A stretch of 64,000 nucleotides of DNA from a bacterium (GCA_035307765.1 DATGHU010000025.1:1-64000); one strand, 5' to 3'; shown: positions 46,601-54,953, counted from the stretch's first letter. Translations and numbers: made by a program. Notes: generated by a model from the sequence alone, not told the origin.

Positions 46601-47154
46601 CCCGGTCGGGGTCGGCGATGGCCTTCCTCACGCTGGAGGATCTCACCGGCAGCGTCGAGGTGATCGTCTTCCCCCGGGTCTACGAGCAGCAGGGGTTCGC
46701 GCTCAAGCGGGACGCCGTGCTCCTGATGCGGGGCAAGGTCGATATCGAGGAGCAGACCGCCAAGATCCTGTGCGAGGAAATCCTCGAGCTGCCCGCCTCC
46801 CCCGACGCGGTCGCGCAGGCGCCGCGGACGGGGGGAGGGGTGCTCGCGGGCGGCGCGGTGGGGAGCGACAACGGACGCGGCTCCGGCAACGGGAACGGCG
46901 CGCGGGGCGGCGATCCGAGGCCCGCGGATCCCATTCGGCCGCCGCTCCGCATCCGGGTGAGCACGCGCGAGGAAATCGAGCAGCTGGAGCGGTACCTGCT
47001 CGAGCATCCCGGCGACCGGCAGGTCTGCGTGCACGTGGTCACCGATCAGGGAGACGAGCACATCGTTCCGGCCCGCAGCCGCCTCCAGGACGTCGAGGGC
47101 CTGCACCAGGAGCTTGAGCAGTTGTTCGGGGAGGGAAACGTCTGGGAAGAGTAG
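43636..47154 (+). CDS. dnaE: DNA polymerase III alpha subunit DnaE
   Basis: The replicative polymerase subunit, 1172 residues. It has a PHP domain (about 3-280; HCHLHSEYSLLDG, ALTDHGAMYGA) and a polymerase core with catalytic Asp 400 and Asp 402 (PDIDVDF) and Asp 551 (KMDFLGL). Thumb, fingers and tandem helix-hairpin-helix regions follow, then an OB fold (about 970-1050, VVVGGLVSVMKRTITRSG) and a C-terminal tail after a Gly/Asn-rich linker. The PHP metal residues look present, so a PHP proofreading activity is possible. There is no intein. ATG 43636 follows an 83-base gap with no clear promoter. Confidence 0.97.
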   Translation: MPAEFVHCHLHSEYSLLDGESRIAALMQRAQELGIPALALTDHGAMYGAIEFYQEARAHDITPIIGVEAYVAPRRMIDRDPKLDASAFHLVLLAANLEGYRNLLKLTTAAHLDGFYYKPRIDRELLSRYAGGLIGLSGCLQGEVPRALLRGDGAAAAEIAATYRDIFGPGNFYLEVQDHGLPDQRTLIHGITPLARDLGLPLVATNDVHYVTRDEADAQDVLMCIQMGLALDQKDKPRMGETPEFYLKSPAEMAARFAELPEALANTLAIAERCRLEIETGQLKLPLFPVPEGETADSYLRRLCEAGIRRIYGQLTPTLGERLDYELGIIAKMGYAAYFLIVQDFVNFARRGGIFTTVRGSAAGSLVLYACGVTDVDPIAYRLPFDRFLNLERYTMPDIDVDFMDSRRDEVIKYVMDKYGADRVAQIITFGTMGARAAIRDVGRVMGLPYGDVDRIAKLIPGPFVTLKEALEAEPELRAAAQDNAQVRRLLDLAQKLEGVARHASTHAAGVIISRDPLIDQVPLQRATKGDLVMTQFDMNSVAAIGLLKMDFLGLTNLTILDSAIRIIRETRGVEIDLQQVALDDQPTYALLSSGETTGIFQLEGRGIRRYLKDLRPDRIEDVMAMVALFRPGPMANIPSYIRRKHGQEPVTYLHPLLEPVLKDTYGVMVYQEDIMTVAQAVAGYTLAEADVLCYAIRKKIKDRLLAQREKFVRGARQKGVPARIVDQIFEQFEPFARYGFNRAHAACYGLIAYYTAYLKAHYSAEYMTAVMTSDAGNTEKVAEAVAECHRMGIRILPPDVNTSAASFTVEGDAIRFGLAAVRNVGLGAVESMIAARTSERFASLTDFCSRVDTRQVNQRVVASLVKAGALDSLGTSRAQMLQTLDDTMDQAQRAQRVRLQGQTGLFDLGVGEAPAPPGPEAGEEFSRDELLTMEKEMLGLYISDHPLTRWQPVLDQRVTVQLGQLLDLPDHKEVVVGGLVSVMKRTITRSGSAMAFLTLEDLTGSVEVIVFPRVYEQQGFALKRDAVLLMRGKVDIEEQTAKILCEEILELPASPDAVAQAPRTGGGVLAGGAVGSDNGRGSGNGNGARGGDPRPADPIRPPLRIRVSTREEIEQLERYLLEHPGDRQVCVHVVTDQGDEHIVPARSRLQDVEGLHQELEQLFGEGNVWEE

Positions 47155-47171
47155 CGGGATCCTCGTCCGAC

Positions 47172-48233
47172 GTGGTGATCGCCGGTGCCTCGTTCGCCGG
47201 TTTGGCGGTCGCGCGCGAGATCGGGGGCCGGGCCCTTCTGGTGGATCCCCAGCCGGTGGGCGAGGGGCAGACTTCGGCGTGCGGGGCGCCGGTGAGCGTG
47301 ATCGAGGCGTTGGGGGCGCGCGACTCGATCCAGCAGCGGCACGATGTCCTCGTCCTGCACACCGTGGATCGAGAGGTGCGCTGGCCGCTCCCCGAGCCGT
47401 TCTGCACGTTTGACTACCGGGAGTGCTGCCGTGCCGCGTTGGGGGGGACGGGCGCGCGGGTCCTTCGCGCCCGCATCCAGGGGCGGCGGGGGCAGACCGC
47501 GCTCACCTCCGCCGGCGAGCTGGCGGGGCGCATCCTGGTGGACTGCACCGGATGGCGGGCCGCCCTGGCGGAAGGGAGGGACGTCGACGGGGAGGGGCGC
47601 GGCGGCCATAGGCCGCGCTGCCTCGGCTTCGGCCTGGAAGCGGAGGTGGACGCCGAATTCCCGCCCGGCCTGCATTTTTATTTCTGGCCCGAGATCGTCC
47701 GGGACGGGTACGCCTGGGCGTTTCCGGCGGGGCGCACGACCCGGATCGGGGTGCTCAGTTACCGTGGACGGACCCGACTCGGCCACGCCCTCAACGAGTT
47801 CCTGAAGCGACTGGACATGCCGCGCGGTCCGCTGCACGGGGGGTTCCTTCGCGCCGACCTGCACCCGCCGGTCGTGGATGGGGTGTTTGTGGTCGGCGAT
47901 GCGGGGGGGCAGTGTCTCCCGCTCACCGGTGAGGGGATTCGGACGGCGGCGTGGGCGGGGGCGGCCTGCGGCCGAGTGGTCCGGGGTGTCCTCGACGGCG
48001 GCCTGACGCGCGACGAGGCCGAGGCCGACTACCGGAGGCTCGTGGCGCGTCAGCGGCGGCGGTACCGAACGCTGCTCTGGGCGACGCTGGCGGTGCTCGC
48101 CCTTCCCGCGGGGGCGCTGGGCCCGCTGGCCGCGTGGGTTGCCCACCCGAGCCGGCTGGACTGGGCGATGCGGCACTACCTCCGGATCTTCTCGGAGCGC
48201 TCGGCTCCCGAGCTCTCCGCGGAATCGGCGTGA
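47172..48233 (+). CDS. FAD-dependent oxidoreductase, geranylgeranyl reductase-like
   Basis: A 353-residue flavoprotein. The N-terminal dinucleotide fold is VVIAGASFAGLAVARE with the acidic end of strand 2 at LLVDP. The family's second FAD motif is GVFVVGDAGGQCLPLTGEGIRTA, and the CGAP segment near residue 37 matches geranylgeranyl reductase and related enzymes. A C-terminal hydrophobic stretch (about 305-325) may touch the membrane. GTG 47172 or 47175 are possible starts; family members usually have one or two residues before VVIAG, and the frame is open further upstream. It lies 17 bases after dnaE. Reduction of an isoprenoid or quinone side chain is plausible but unproven. Confidence 0.85.
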   Translation: MVIAGASFAGLAVAREIGGRALLVDPQPVGEGQTSACGAPVSVIEALGARDSIQQRHDVLVLHTVDREVRWPLPEPFCTFDYRECCRAALGGTGARVLRARIQGRRGQTALTSAGELAGRILVDCTGWRAALAEGRDVDGEGRGGHRPRCLGFGLEAEVDAEFPPGLHFYFWPEIVRDGYAWAFPAGRTTRIGVLSYRGRTRLGHALNEFLKRLDMPRGPLHGGFLRADLHPPVVDGVFVVGDAGGQCLPLTGEGIRTAAWAGAACGRVVRGVLDGGLTRDEAEADYRRLVARQRRRYRTLLWATLAVLALPAGALGPLAAWVAHPSRLDWAMRHYLRIFSERSAPELSAESA

Positions 48234-48301
48234 GGGGAGAACCCCCCGGGGCACCGCCGGACATGGCCGGGGAGAGACCCGGGCGGGCGGAGGAGAGGAT
48301 C

Positions 48302-48946
48302 GTGGAGCACGTTGGGCCGTGGAGCGTCGGCATCCTGATCTTCGATGGGGTCGAAGTCCTCGACTTCGCGGGGCCGTTTGAGGTGTTCTCGCGCACCCGC
48401 CTGGTGCCGGGGCTGGCGTCGCGCCGCTCGGAGGAGAGCGCGCCGTTTCGGGTTTTCACCGTGGCGAAGTCCGCCGCCGCGATCACGACGACGGGAGGGC
48501 TGCGGGTCCTCCCGCACCACGCGTGGGCCGATGCGCCCAAGATCGATCTGCTCGTGCTGCCCGGAGGGGTCGGGACCCGATCGCTGCTCGACGATCCCGA
48601 GACCCTGGACTGGATCCGGCGCACCGCGGCCGGCGCGCGCCGGGTGACCTCGGTGTGCACGGGGTCGCTGCTGCTGGCGAAGGCCGGGCTGCTGCGCGGC
48701 CGTCGGGCCACGACGCATTGGGGGGCGCTGGATCTGTTGGCGTCGCTCGACGCCGGCACCACGGTGGAGCGGACCCTCCGGGTCGTCGACGACGGGATCA
48801 TTAGTTCGGCCGGCGTGGCGTCCGGGATCGACATGGCGTTCTACGTCGTCGAGCGCCTCTGCGGCCGCGAGGTCGCGGACGAGACCGCGAGATACATTGA
48901 ATACCGCCGCGAGGGATCGCCCGCCCTCGGCGCCCCCGACCGGTAG
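48302..48946 (+). CDS. DJ-1/PfpI (GATase1-like) family protein
   Basis: GTG 48302 has GGAGGAGAGG just upstream and gives 214 residues; ATG 48263 would add an Arg/Glu-rich leader. The alpha/beta fold shows VGILIFDGVEVLDFAGPFEV, LLVLPGGVGTRSL, and the nucleophile elbow TSVCTGSLLLAKAGLLRG with ATTHWG after it. This is the subgroup that includes isonitrile hydratase and the sensor half of GlxA-type AraC regulators; no helix-turn-helix is attached here. Its substrate is unknown. It is co-oriented with its neighbours, and the next gene starts 12 bases on. Confidence 0.9.
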   Translation: MEHVGPWSVGILIFDGVEVLDFAGPFEVFSRTRLVPGLASRRSEESAPFRVFTVAKSAAAITTTGGLRVLPHHAWADAPKIDLLVLPGGVGTRSLLDDPETLDWIRRTAAGARRVTSVCTGSLLLAKAGLLRGRRATTHWGALDLLASLDAGTTVERTLRVVDDGIISSAGVASGIDMAFYVVERLCGREVADETARYIEYRREGSPALGAPDR

Positions 48947-48957
48947 CGGGAGCGCCC

Positions 48958-49824
48958 GTGGCCAGATTTGTCTGCGTGACGTGCGGGACGCAGTATCCCG
49001 AGGCGGAGCGCGCGCCGGCCGCCTGCCCGATCTGCGAGGATGAGCGGCAGTTTGTCGGTTGGGAGGGGCAGCGGTGGACGACGCTCGAGGCGATGCGGGC
49101 CGACGGCCGCCGCAACGTGCTCGCGGAGGAGGAGCCCGGCCTCACCGGCCTCCTCACCGTTCCCCGGTTCGCGATCGGCCAGCGGGCGCTGCTCGTCCGC
49201 ACCCCCGGCGGGAACCTGCTGTGGGACTGCCTCACGTTCCTCGATCGGTCGACGATCGAGGCGCTGCGCGCGCTCGGCGGCATCGCCGCCATCGCGATTT
49301 CCCATCCGCACTACTACGCGGCGATGGTCGAGTGGAGCGAAGCGTTCGGCGGGGCCCCGGTCTACGTGCACGCCGCCGATCGCCGTTGGGTGATGCACCC
49401 GTCGCCGCGTCTCGTGTTCTGGACCGGGGAGGCGGCGCGCCCGCTTCCCGGCGTCGAGTTGATCAATTTGGGGGGGCACTTCGATGGGGGCGCGGTTCTC
49501 CACTGGCCCGCGGGCGCGGGGGGTCGCGGGGTGCTGCTCTCCGGCGACATCATCCAGGTCGTCCAAGACCGCCGATCCGTGAGCTTCATGTACAGCTACC
49601 CCAACCTCATCCCGCTGGGAGGCGATGACGTCGCGCGCATCGCCGCGGCGGTCCGGCGCTACCGGTTCGACCGGATCTACGGCGCGTTCGACGGCCGGCA
49701 GATCCCGACCGGGGCGGCGGACGCGGTGGAGCGGTCCGCGAGGCGTTACCTCGGGCGGCTGGCGGGGCCGCCCGGAGGGGCGGCGGCGCGGCGGTCCGGG
49801 CCGTTGGCCCCGGAGGGAGGATGA
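48958..49824 (+). CDS. Zinc-ribbon plus metallo-beta-lactamase-fold protein
   Basis: A 288-residue protein from GTG 48958. A rubredoxin-like zinc ribbon (CVTCGTQYPEAE ... CPIC) opens it, followed by a metallo-beta-lactamase fold with AIAISHPHYYAAMVEW in place of the usual HxHxDH, then LINLGGHFDGGAVLHW and LLSGDIIQVVQD. The second half of the first metal motif (DH) is missing (HPHYYAAM), so metal binding may be reduced. Homologues are annotated as MBL-fold hydrolases of unknown substrate. The C-terminal 25 residues are a disordered Ala/Gly/Arg tail. Confidence 0.87.
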   Translation: MARFVCVTCGTQYPEAERAPAACPICEDERQFVGWEGQRWTTLEAMRADGRRNVLAEEEPGLTGLLTVPRFAIGQRALLVRTPGGNLLWDCLTFLDRSTIEALRALGGIAAIAISHPHYYAAMVEWSEAFGGAPVYVHAADRRWVMHPSPRLVFWTGEAARPLPGVELINLGGHFDGGAVLHWPAGAGGRGVLLSGDIIQVVQDRRSVSFMYSYPNLIPLGGDDVARIAAAVRRYRFDRIYGAFDGRQIPTGAADAVERSARRYLGRLAGPPGGAAARRSGPLAPEGG

Positions 49825-49900
49825 CCCCCAGCCGTCGCCGCACGTTAGGAGGAGGCGGGATCGGGGAAAATATAGGAGGGGCGTGGGGTGGAGCTGACCG

Positions 49901-50269
49901 ATGGAGCAATGGAGCGACCTACGCAACTTCTCACCGCGCGCGGTCCGCTGGATCGCGCTGGGCGCCGCGGCGTTCTTCGCGCTGGTGGTCCTGGTGTCGT
50001 TCCTCGACGCGTCGGCGTACTTGAAGCGGGCGGCGGCGAAGCACGCATCGCTAGGCCGGCACTTCGCCCCGCCTTCGCGATCCGACCCGTCCGGCGCCCC
50101 GCTCCCGGTCGCGGATTCCCCCACGCCCCTGGCGGCCCCGATGGACCCCGCCGCAGCACCGCCGGGGGCCTCTCCTCATTCCTTCCGGAAGAGCGTGTGG
50201 GTCTCGACGCGGGCCGGTGGACCGCCGGCCCCCTACTTCCAGCAGCGCCAAGATAACTTCGGTCACTAG
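49901..50269 (+). CDS. Small single-pass membrane protein of unknown function
   Basis: A 122-residue frame from ATG 49901. Residues 1-15 are cytoplasmic, residues 17-36 form one helix (IALGAAAFFALVVLVSFLDA), and a Pro/Ala/Ser-rich tail follows that ends in a more ordered KSVWVSTRAGGPPAPYFQQR segment. No family is recognised. A purine stretch (AGGAGGGGCG) lies about 30 bases upstream rather than close by, so the start is uncertain. The hydrophobic helix and codon pattern support coding. Confidence 0.6.
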   Translation: MEQWSDLRNFSPRAVRWIALGAAAFFALVVLVSFLDASAYLKRAAAKHASLGRHFAPPSRSDPSGAPLPVADSPTPLAAPMDPAAAPPGASPHSFRKSVWVSTRAGGPPAPYFQQRQDNFGH

Positions 50270-50406
50270 CCGGGCGCGGGGCCGTCGACTGCGGGAGGGC
50301 GCCCGCGGTGGGCGCGTCTTCCGCCGGCCGGCGATGTCGCGGGGCCCGCGGCGTCTTGCGGCGAAGATCAGGGCCATCACGGAGACCGCCCGCGGGGGGG
50401 AAGCGC

Positions 50407-51183
50407 ATGGGGGCCCGGACGAGAGCGTACGGGTGGATCAGCGATCTGCCGGATCACCGCGACCACCGGTACCCGATCCCCCGGCAGGTCGCGCAGCGGC
50501 TCCCGCGCCGCGTCGACCTCCGTACGTCGTTCCCCCGAGTCTACAGCCAAGGACAGCTGCAGAGCTGCACCGCAAACGCCGTGGCGTCCGCCGTGCAGTT
50601 CGCCCGCAGAACGGAAGGGCTGCGGCCGGACTTTCAGCCCTCGCGGCTCTTCATCTATTACAACGCGCGGGCCCTCAGGGCCGACACCCGCTGCGACACC
50701 GGGGCGCAGATCCGAGATGCGATCAAGTGCGTCGCGGCGCGGGGAGCGTGTTCGGAGGATCTCTGGCCCTACCGGGTGCCGCGTTTTGAGATCAAGCCGT
50801 CACCGCGCTGCTACCGCACGGCGATCTCGCACCGGGCCGTCCGCTACCAGCGGGTGCGGCGGGACCCCCGGCTCGTCGCGTTGAGGGCCTGTCTCGCCTC
50901 CGGACATCCCTTCGTCTTCGGGATGGCCGTGTACGCGGGCTTTGAGAGCGTGCGGGTGGAGCGGTCGGGGGTGGTGCCCATGCCGGGGCGCGGGGAGCGG
51001 CATATCGGGCACGGCCACGCGGTGCTCGCGGTGGGGTACGATGATGCCGCCCGTCGGTTCATCGTGCGGAACTCGTGGGGGGAGGCGTGGGGACAGCATG
51101 GGTACTTCACGCTGCCGTACGCGTACCTGGCCGAACCGGGCCTCTCGGACGACTTCTGGACGATCCGCGCGGTGAATGCCTAG
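50407..51183 (+). CDS. Papain-like (C1 family) cysteine peptidase without signal peptide
   Basis: The 258-residue protein begins at ATG 50407 with the segment YGWISDLPDHRDHRYPIP found at the start of bacterial C1A-like peptidases. The catalytic set is visible: Gln 48 and Cys 54 (SQGQLQSCTANAVA), His 204 (GHGHAVLAVGYDD) and Asn 222 (VRNSWGEAWGQHGYFTLPY). The usual propeptide is absent and there is no signal peptide, so the enzyme should be cytoplasmic and active as made unless inhibited by a partner. Neighbouring genes give no obvious substrate. Confidence 0.9.
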   Translation: MGARTRAYGWISDLPDHRDHRYPIPRQVAQRLPRRVDLRTSFPRVYSQGQLQSCTANAVASAVQFARRTEGLRPDFQPSRLFIYYNARALRADTRCDTGAQIRDAIKCVAARGACSEDLWPYRVPRFEIKPSPRCYRTAISHRAVRYQRVRRDPRLVALRACLASGHPFVFGMAVYAGFESVRVERSGVVPMPGRGERHIGHGHAVLAVGYDDAARRFIVRNSWGEAWGQHGYFTLPYAYLAEPGLSDDFWTIRAVNA

Positions 51184-51276
51184 CCCCCCCACGGGCTCCT
51201 CCGGCAGGAGTTCCCGCCTGTTCCGCGAACACGCCCCCGCAGTCGGCACGCGCAGGCCCCTCTGAGGCGACGGTTC

Positions 51277-53967
51277 ATGCCACCTCCGCCGATCGGCACC
51301 GTAACGTTCCTGTTCACCGACATCGCAGGGTCGACGGCGCTGCTCCAGCGCTTGGGCGACACCCCGTACGCCGATGTCCTCGCCGAGCACAGGCGCATCC
51401 TCCGCGCCGTCTTCACCGCGCAGGGCGGCCAGCGGATCGATACGGCGGGGGATGCGACGCTGGTCGTGTTTCCGAGCGCGAGGGACGCGGTGGGGGCGGC
51501 GGTGGCGGCGCAACGTGCGCTGCGGGCGCATCGCTGGCCGGAAGATGCCCGGCTGCAGGTTCGCATGGGGATGCACACCGGAGAACCCGTCGCCGTCGCC
51601 GACGAGTACATCGGTCTGGACCTGCATCGGGCCGCGCGGATCTGTGGGGCCGGCCACGGAGGCCAGATCCTTCTGTCGGGCGCGACGGCCGGCTTGACCG
51701 AGGAGCGGCTGCCCGACGGGGCCAGCCTGCGCGATCTGGGGATGCACCGCCTGAAGGACCTCCGCAGTCCGGAGCGCCTCTTCCAGGTCGTGCACCCCGA
51801 CCTCCAGGCAGAATTTCCCCCGCTGGCGTCATCCGGGATCTTCGCGCACAACCTGCCCCACCCGGTGTCGAGTTTCGTCGGCCGCGATCGGGAAATCGTG
51901 GAGGTGACCCGCCTCATCTCCACCTCGCGCCTGGTGACGCTCACGGGCGCGGGGGGATGCGGCAAGACGCGACTCGCCCTCAAGGTCGCGGCGGCGGCGT
52001 TGGAGGCGTACCCGGATGGGGTGTGGCTCGTCGAGCTGGCGGCGCTGACCGATCCCGCGCTGGTGCTGCAGACCGTGGCCTCTGCGGTCGGCGTGCGCGA
52101 GGTCCCCGGCCATCCGCTGCCGGCGACCGTGGCCGACCATCTCCTCGCCAAGAAGCTCCTCTTGGTGGTCGACAACTGCGAGCATCTCGTCGAAGCATGC
52201 GCGCAGGTGGTGCGGACGCTGCTGAGCGCCTGCGAGGAGCTCCGGGTGCTGGCCACCAGCCAGGAGGTGTTGGGGATCCCCGGGGAGGTCGCCTGGAGGG
52301 TGCCGTCCCTCTCGCTGCCGGCCGCCCGCGCCGCGCCGGACGTCGGCGCGCTGGCGGAATGCGAGGCGGTCCGTCTGTTCGTGGAACGCGCGGCGGCCGT
52401 GCAGCCGTCGTTTGCCCTCACCGCGCAGAGCGCCGCCGCGGTCGCCGACGTGTGCCGGCACCTCGATGGGATCCCGCTGGCGATCGAGCTGGCGGCGGCG
52501 CGGGTGGCCGCGCTGCCGGTCGAGGAGATCGCGGCGCGGTTGAACGATCGCTTTGCCCTTCTCACCCAGGGGGAGCGGGCGGCCCTGCCGCGGCACCGGA
52601 CGCTGCAGGCGGCGATGGACTGGAGCTACCGCCTCCTGCCGGACGCCGAGCAGGCGCTGCTCCGCCGGTTGGCGGTGTTCGCCGGAGGGTGGACGCTCGA
52701 AGCGGCGGAGGCCGTGGGGGCGGTGGATGACGGCGCGGGGTTTTACGTGCTGAATCTGCTGACGCAACTGGTCCTCAAGTCGCTCGCGGTGATCGACCAG
52801 CAGCAGGCCCCCGCGCGCTATCGGTTCCTCGAGACCGTCCGGCAGTACGGCTTGGTGCAGCTGGCGGCGGCGGGGGAGGTTGCGCGCGTGCGGGACGCGC
52901 ACCTGGACTGGTATCTGGCGCTGGCGGAGCGGGCGGCTCCGGAGCTGGTGGGCGCCGCCCAGTCGGCGTGGTTCGACCGTTTCGAGGTCGAGTACGACAA
53001 CCTCCGCGCCGCCCTGGAATGGTCGCTGCAGGGCGGACGCGCCGAGCGGGGACTGCGGCTGGTCGGGGCCGTGTGGCGTTTTTGGTTCGTCCGCGGGCAC
53101 TTCGGCGAGGGGCGCGGTTGGGTGGAGGCCCTCCTGCGCGTCGGCGGCACCGCGCCGGGGGCGGTTCGGGCGGAGGCGCTCAAGGCCGCCGGCAATCTCG
53201 CCGTCTGGGGCCAGGGCGACTACGCGGCGGGGCGCGTCTTCTACGCGGAGAGCTTGGCGCTGTGGCGGGAGATCGGGGACACGCGCGGCGTGGCGACGGT
53301 CCTCGGCAACATGGCGTTTGTCGCCGCCGGCGAGGGGGACCTTGCGGCGGAGCGTGCCCTGCTCGAGGAGAGTCTGACGCTGCGGCGCGCGGTGAATGAT
53401 CGGTGGGGGATCGCGCTGGCGTTGCACAACCTCGGCCGGATGGCGTTCCGCCAGGGAGACGATGCGAAGGCGCTCGCGCTGCTGAGCGAGAGCCTGCCGA
53501 TCTGGCTCGAACTTCGGGACGCGCAGCACATCGCGATGGGATTGAGCAACCTGGGGCTGGTGGCCATCAGGCAGGGAGACTACGCTCGGGCTCGTCAGCT
53601 GCTGCTGGAGAGTCTGGACATCCGGCGCGAGCTGGGGGACCAATCCGGGATCGCCTACCAGCTGGAGGGGTTTGCCAGCCTCGCGGCGGCGCAGCAGCAG
53701 GTCGAGCGGGCGGCGCGGTTGTTTGGGGCGGCGGCCGCGCTGCGCGAGGCCATCGGCGTGCCCCTCCTGTCCTCCGACCGCCCCGACTACGACCGGGCCG
53801 TCGCCGCGGCGCGCGCGGGGCTGGGCGAGGAGGCGTTCGCCGCCGCGTCATCCGCGGGGCGGGCGATGACGCTCGAGGAGGCGGTGGCCGACGCCCGAAG
53901 GGGCGAGGAGGAGAACGGTCCCGCCCGGGGAAACACCGAAGCAGCGCACGTGGAAGACCCGCCGTAG
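51277..53967 (+). CDS. Class III cyclase-like / STAND ATPase / TPR regulator
   Basis: An 896-residue signalling protein. A class III nucleotide cyclase domain (about 5-175) has metal-binding Asp 15 (FTDIAGST) and Asp 59 (TAGDATLVVF). The transition-state Asn is replaced (GLDLHRAARI, His 117, Arg 121 kept), and the purine-selecting Lys is not evident. A STAND-type ATPase (about 190-560) follows, with Walker A TGAGGCGKTRL and Walker B LLLVVDNCEH. Winged-helix and TPR repeats (about 600-840) carry the recurring A-x-GDYAxAR pattern. Such fusions, common in Actinobacteria and Chloroflexi, usually end in LuxR helix-turn-helix; none is seen here. cAMP production is doubtful. The ligand for the TPR sensor is unknown. 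Confidence 0.9.
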   Translation: MPPPPIGTVTFLFTDIAGSTALLQRLGDTPYADVLAEHRRILRAVFTAQGGQRIDTAGDATLVVFPSARDAVGAAVAAQRALRAHRWPEDARLQVRMGMHTGEPVAVADEYIGLDLHRAARICGAGHGGQILLSGATAGLTEERLPDGASLRDLGMHRLKDLRSPERLFQVVHPDLQAEFPPLASSGIFAHNLPHPVSSFVGRDREIVEVTRLISTSRLVTLTGAGGCGKTRLALKVAAAALEAYPDGVWLVELAALTDPALVLQTVASAVGVREVPGHPLPATVADHLLAKKLLLVVDNCEHLVEACAQVVRTLLSACEELRVLATSQEVLGIPGEVAWRVPSLSLPAARAAPDVGALAECEAVRLFVERAAAVQPSFALTAQSAAAVADVCRHLDGIPLAIELAAARVAALPVEEIAARLNDRFALLTQGERAALPRHRTLQAAMDWSYRLLPDAEQALLRRLAVFAGGWTLEAAEAVGAVDDGAGFYVLNLLTQLVLKSLAVIDQQQAPARYRFLETVRQYGLVQLAAAGEVARVRDAHLDWYLALAERAAPELVGAAQSAWFDRFEVEYDNLRAALEWSLQGGRAERGLRLVGAVWRFWFVRGHFGEGRGWVEALLRVGGTAPGAVRAEALKAAGNLAVWGQGDYAAGRVFYAESLALWREIGDTRGVATVLGNMAFVAAGEGDLAAERALLEESLTLRRAVNDRWGIALALHNLGRMAFRQGDDAKALALLSESLPIWLELRDAQHIAMGLSNLGLVAIRQGDYARARQLLLESLDIRRELGDQSGIAYQLEGFASLAAAQQQVERAARLFGAAAALREAIGVPLLSSDRPDYDRAVAAARAGLGEEAFAAASSAGRAMTLEEAVADARRGEEENGPARGNTEAAHVEDPP

Positions 53968-53989
53968 GTGATGGACCGGGAGGGAACGC

Positions 53990-54118
53990 ATGGGGAACAA
54001 CGGAGCCGGAGCGGCCAAGCCGGGCAAACCGAAGAGGAAGCCAAAAGTCGCCGGCCGGAAGCGCACCGCACGCGGCGGCGCCTCCAGGCGCGTCGCCAAG
54101 GGGCGGAAGCGGCGCTAG
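53990..54118 (+). CDS. 42-residue highly basic microprotein
   Basis: ATG 53990 follows GGAGGG by six bases, a good ribosome site. The product has 42 residues, 17 of them Lys or Arg, with Pro/Gly/Ala between (AKPGKPKRKPKVAGRKRTAR and a C-terminal KGRKRR). This looks like the tails of histone H1-like and other nucleic-acid-compacting proteins, or a disordered RNA-binding peptide. It starts 22 bases after the cyclase-STAND-TPR gene and may be co-transcribed with it. The function is inferred from composition only. Confidence 0.6.
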   Translation: MGNNGAGAAKPGKPKRKPKVAGRKRTARGGASRRVAKGRKRR

Positions 54119-54584
54119 AGGCCCGCACAACGGCGATCGAGATCTTGTTCGTCGTGTAAGGGAGGGCCACCTCGAGAGATCCCGACCCCGGAGGCAGAGG
54201 AAGTCGCCCCCGGTCCTGAGCGTCCCCGAAAAGCATCTACCCGGTCGACCTTCGCGGACGTCGTCGTCGGACATACCCCCACGGCGATGGCGGGCCCTGG
54301 CGGTTTCGCGCGCGACCCCAACCTAGCCACGTCATCCGCTCTTGATTTCAGATCCCCGCGCCCGACGGAACGTCCGTTTCCTCGACCGCGGCCGAACCAC
54401 GCCGCTCGAGGTCGGCGGCCCCCACCATCCGAGCCGGGCCCCCCACCAATCCGCGCAGGCGAGGAGTGCGAAGAGGGCGGTGGGAGCAGAGATAGGGGAA
54501 GGGGGGGTGGCGACGTCAAGGCGGGTCGAGGGCCGCATCTGATCGGAGGTAGGGTGACCATACTTTGAGCTGAGGTGAGACGCG
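54119..54584. other. Non-coding stretch, nothing recognised
   Basis: About 470 bases with no frame of protein-like composition on either strand and no RNA gene I can identify. The end contains GAGGTGAG, the ribosome site of the next gene. A promoter for that gene is expected here but no good hexamer pair is visible. Confidence 0.4.
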
Positions 54585-54932
54585 ATGAAGATGCCCTGGA
54601 AAGTGGTCGTGGTGTTGGTGATCGCCATGCTCGTCGTCGGACAGGTCATGACGCTTCGAGCGCTCGCTTCGATGAGCGAGAATTTGGAAGGGGCGCACAC
54701 CGCCCTGGCGGCCGCACAGGCCGCGCTGGACAAGGCGGGCAAGGATTATCAGACGATGGCCTCCCACTGGAACGCGATGGGCAAGATGTCGGGGATGACC
54801 GCGGCCGACAAGGAGATGTGGAAGCTGGTCGGCGAGTCGGCGGCCACCCAAAAAGCGATGTGGGACTCGAGCGCAAGCGCGCTCAAGTCCATCGAGGGGA
54901 TCTGGAAGCAGGCGGCCAACCAGAACAAGTAA
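54585..54932 (+). CDS. Small membrane-anchored or secreted helical protein
   Basis: The 115-residue product starts at ATG 54585 eight bases after GAGGTGAG. An N-terminal hydrophobic helix (about 5-23, WKVVVVLVIAMLVVGQVM) acts as an anchor or signal. An Ala-rich, probably coiled-coil domain (LEGAHTALAAAQAALDKAG ...) and a Met/Trp-containing helical end follow. No family is recognised. A GC hairpin follows the gene. It is probably periplasmic, tethered to the inner membrane. Confidence 0.75.
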   Translation: MKMPWKVVVVLVIAMLVVGQVMTLRALASMSENLEGAHTALAAAQAALDKAGKDYQTMASHWNAMGKMSGMTAADKEMWKLVGESAATQKAMWDSSASALKSIEGIWKQAANQNK

Positions 54933-54953
54933 CCGGGGATCCCCCCCCCGACC

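Noticed and set aside
43468-47106. A minus-strand open frame of about 1200 codons opposite dnaE
   Set aside because: Antisense shadow of dnaE codons, with no start context and no recognisable domain.
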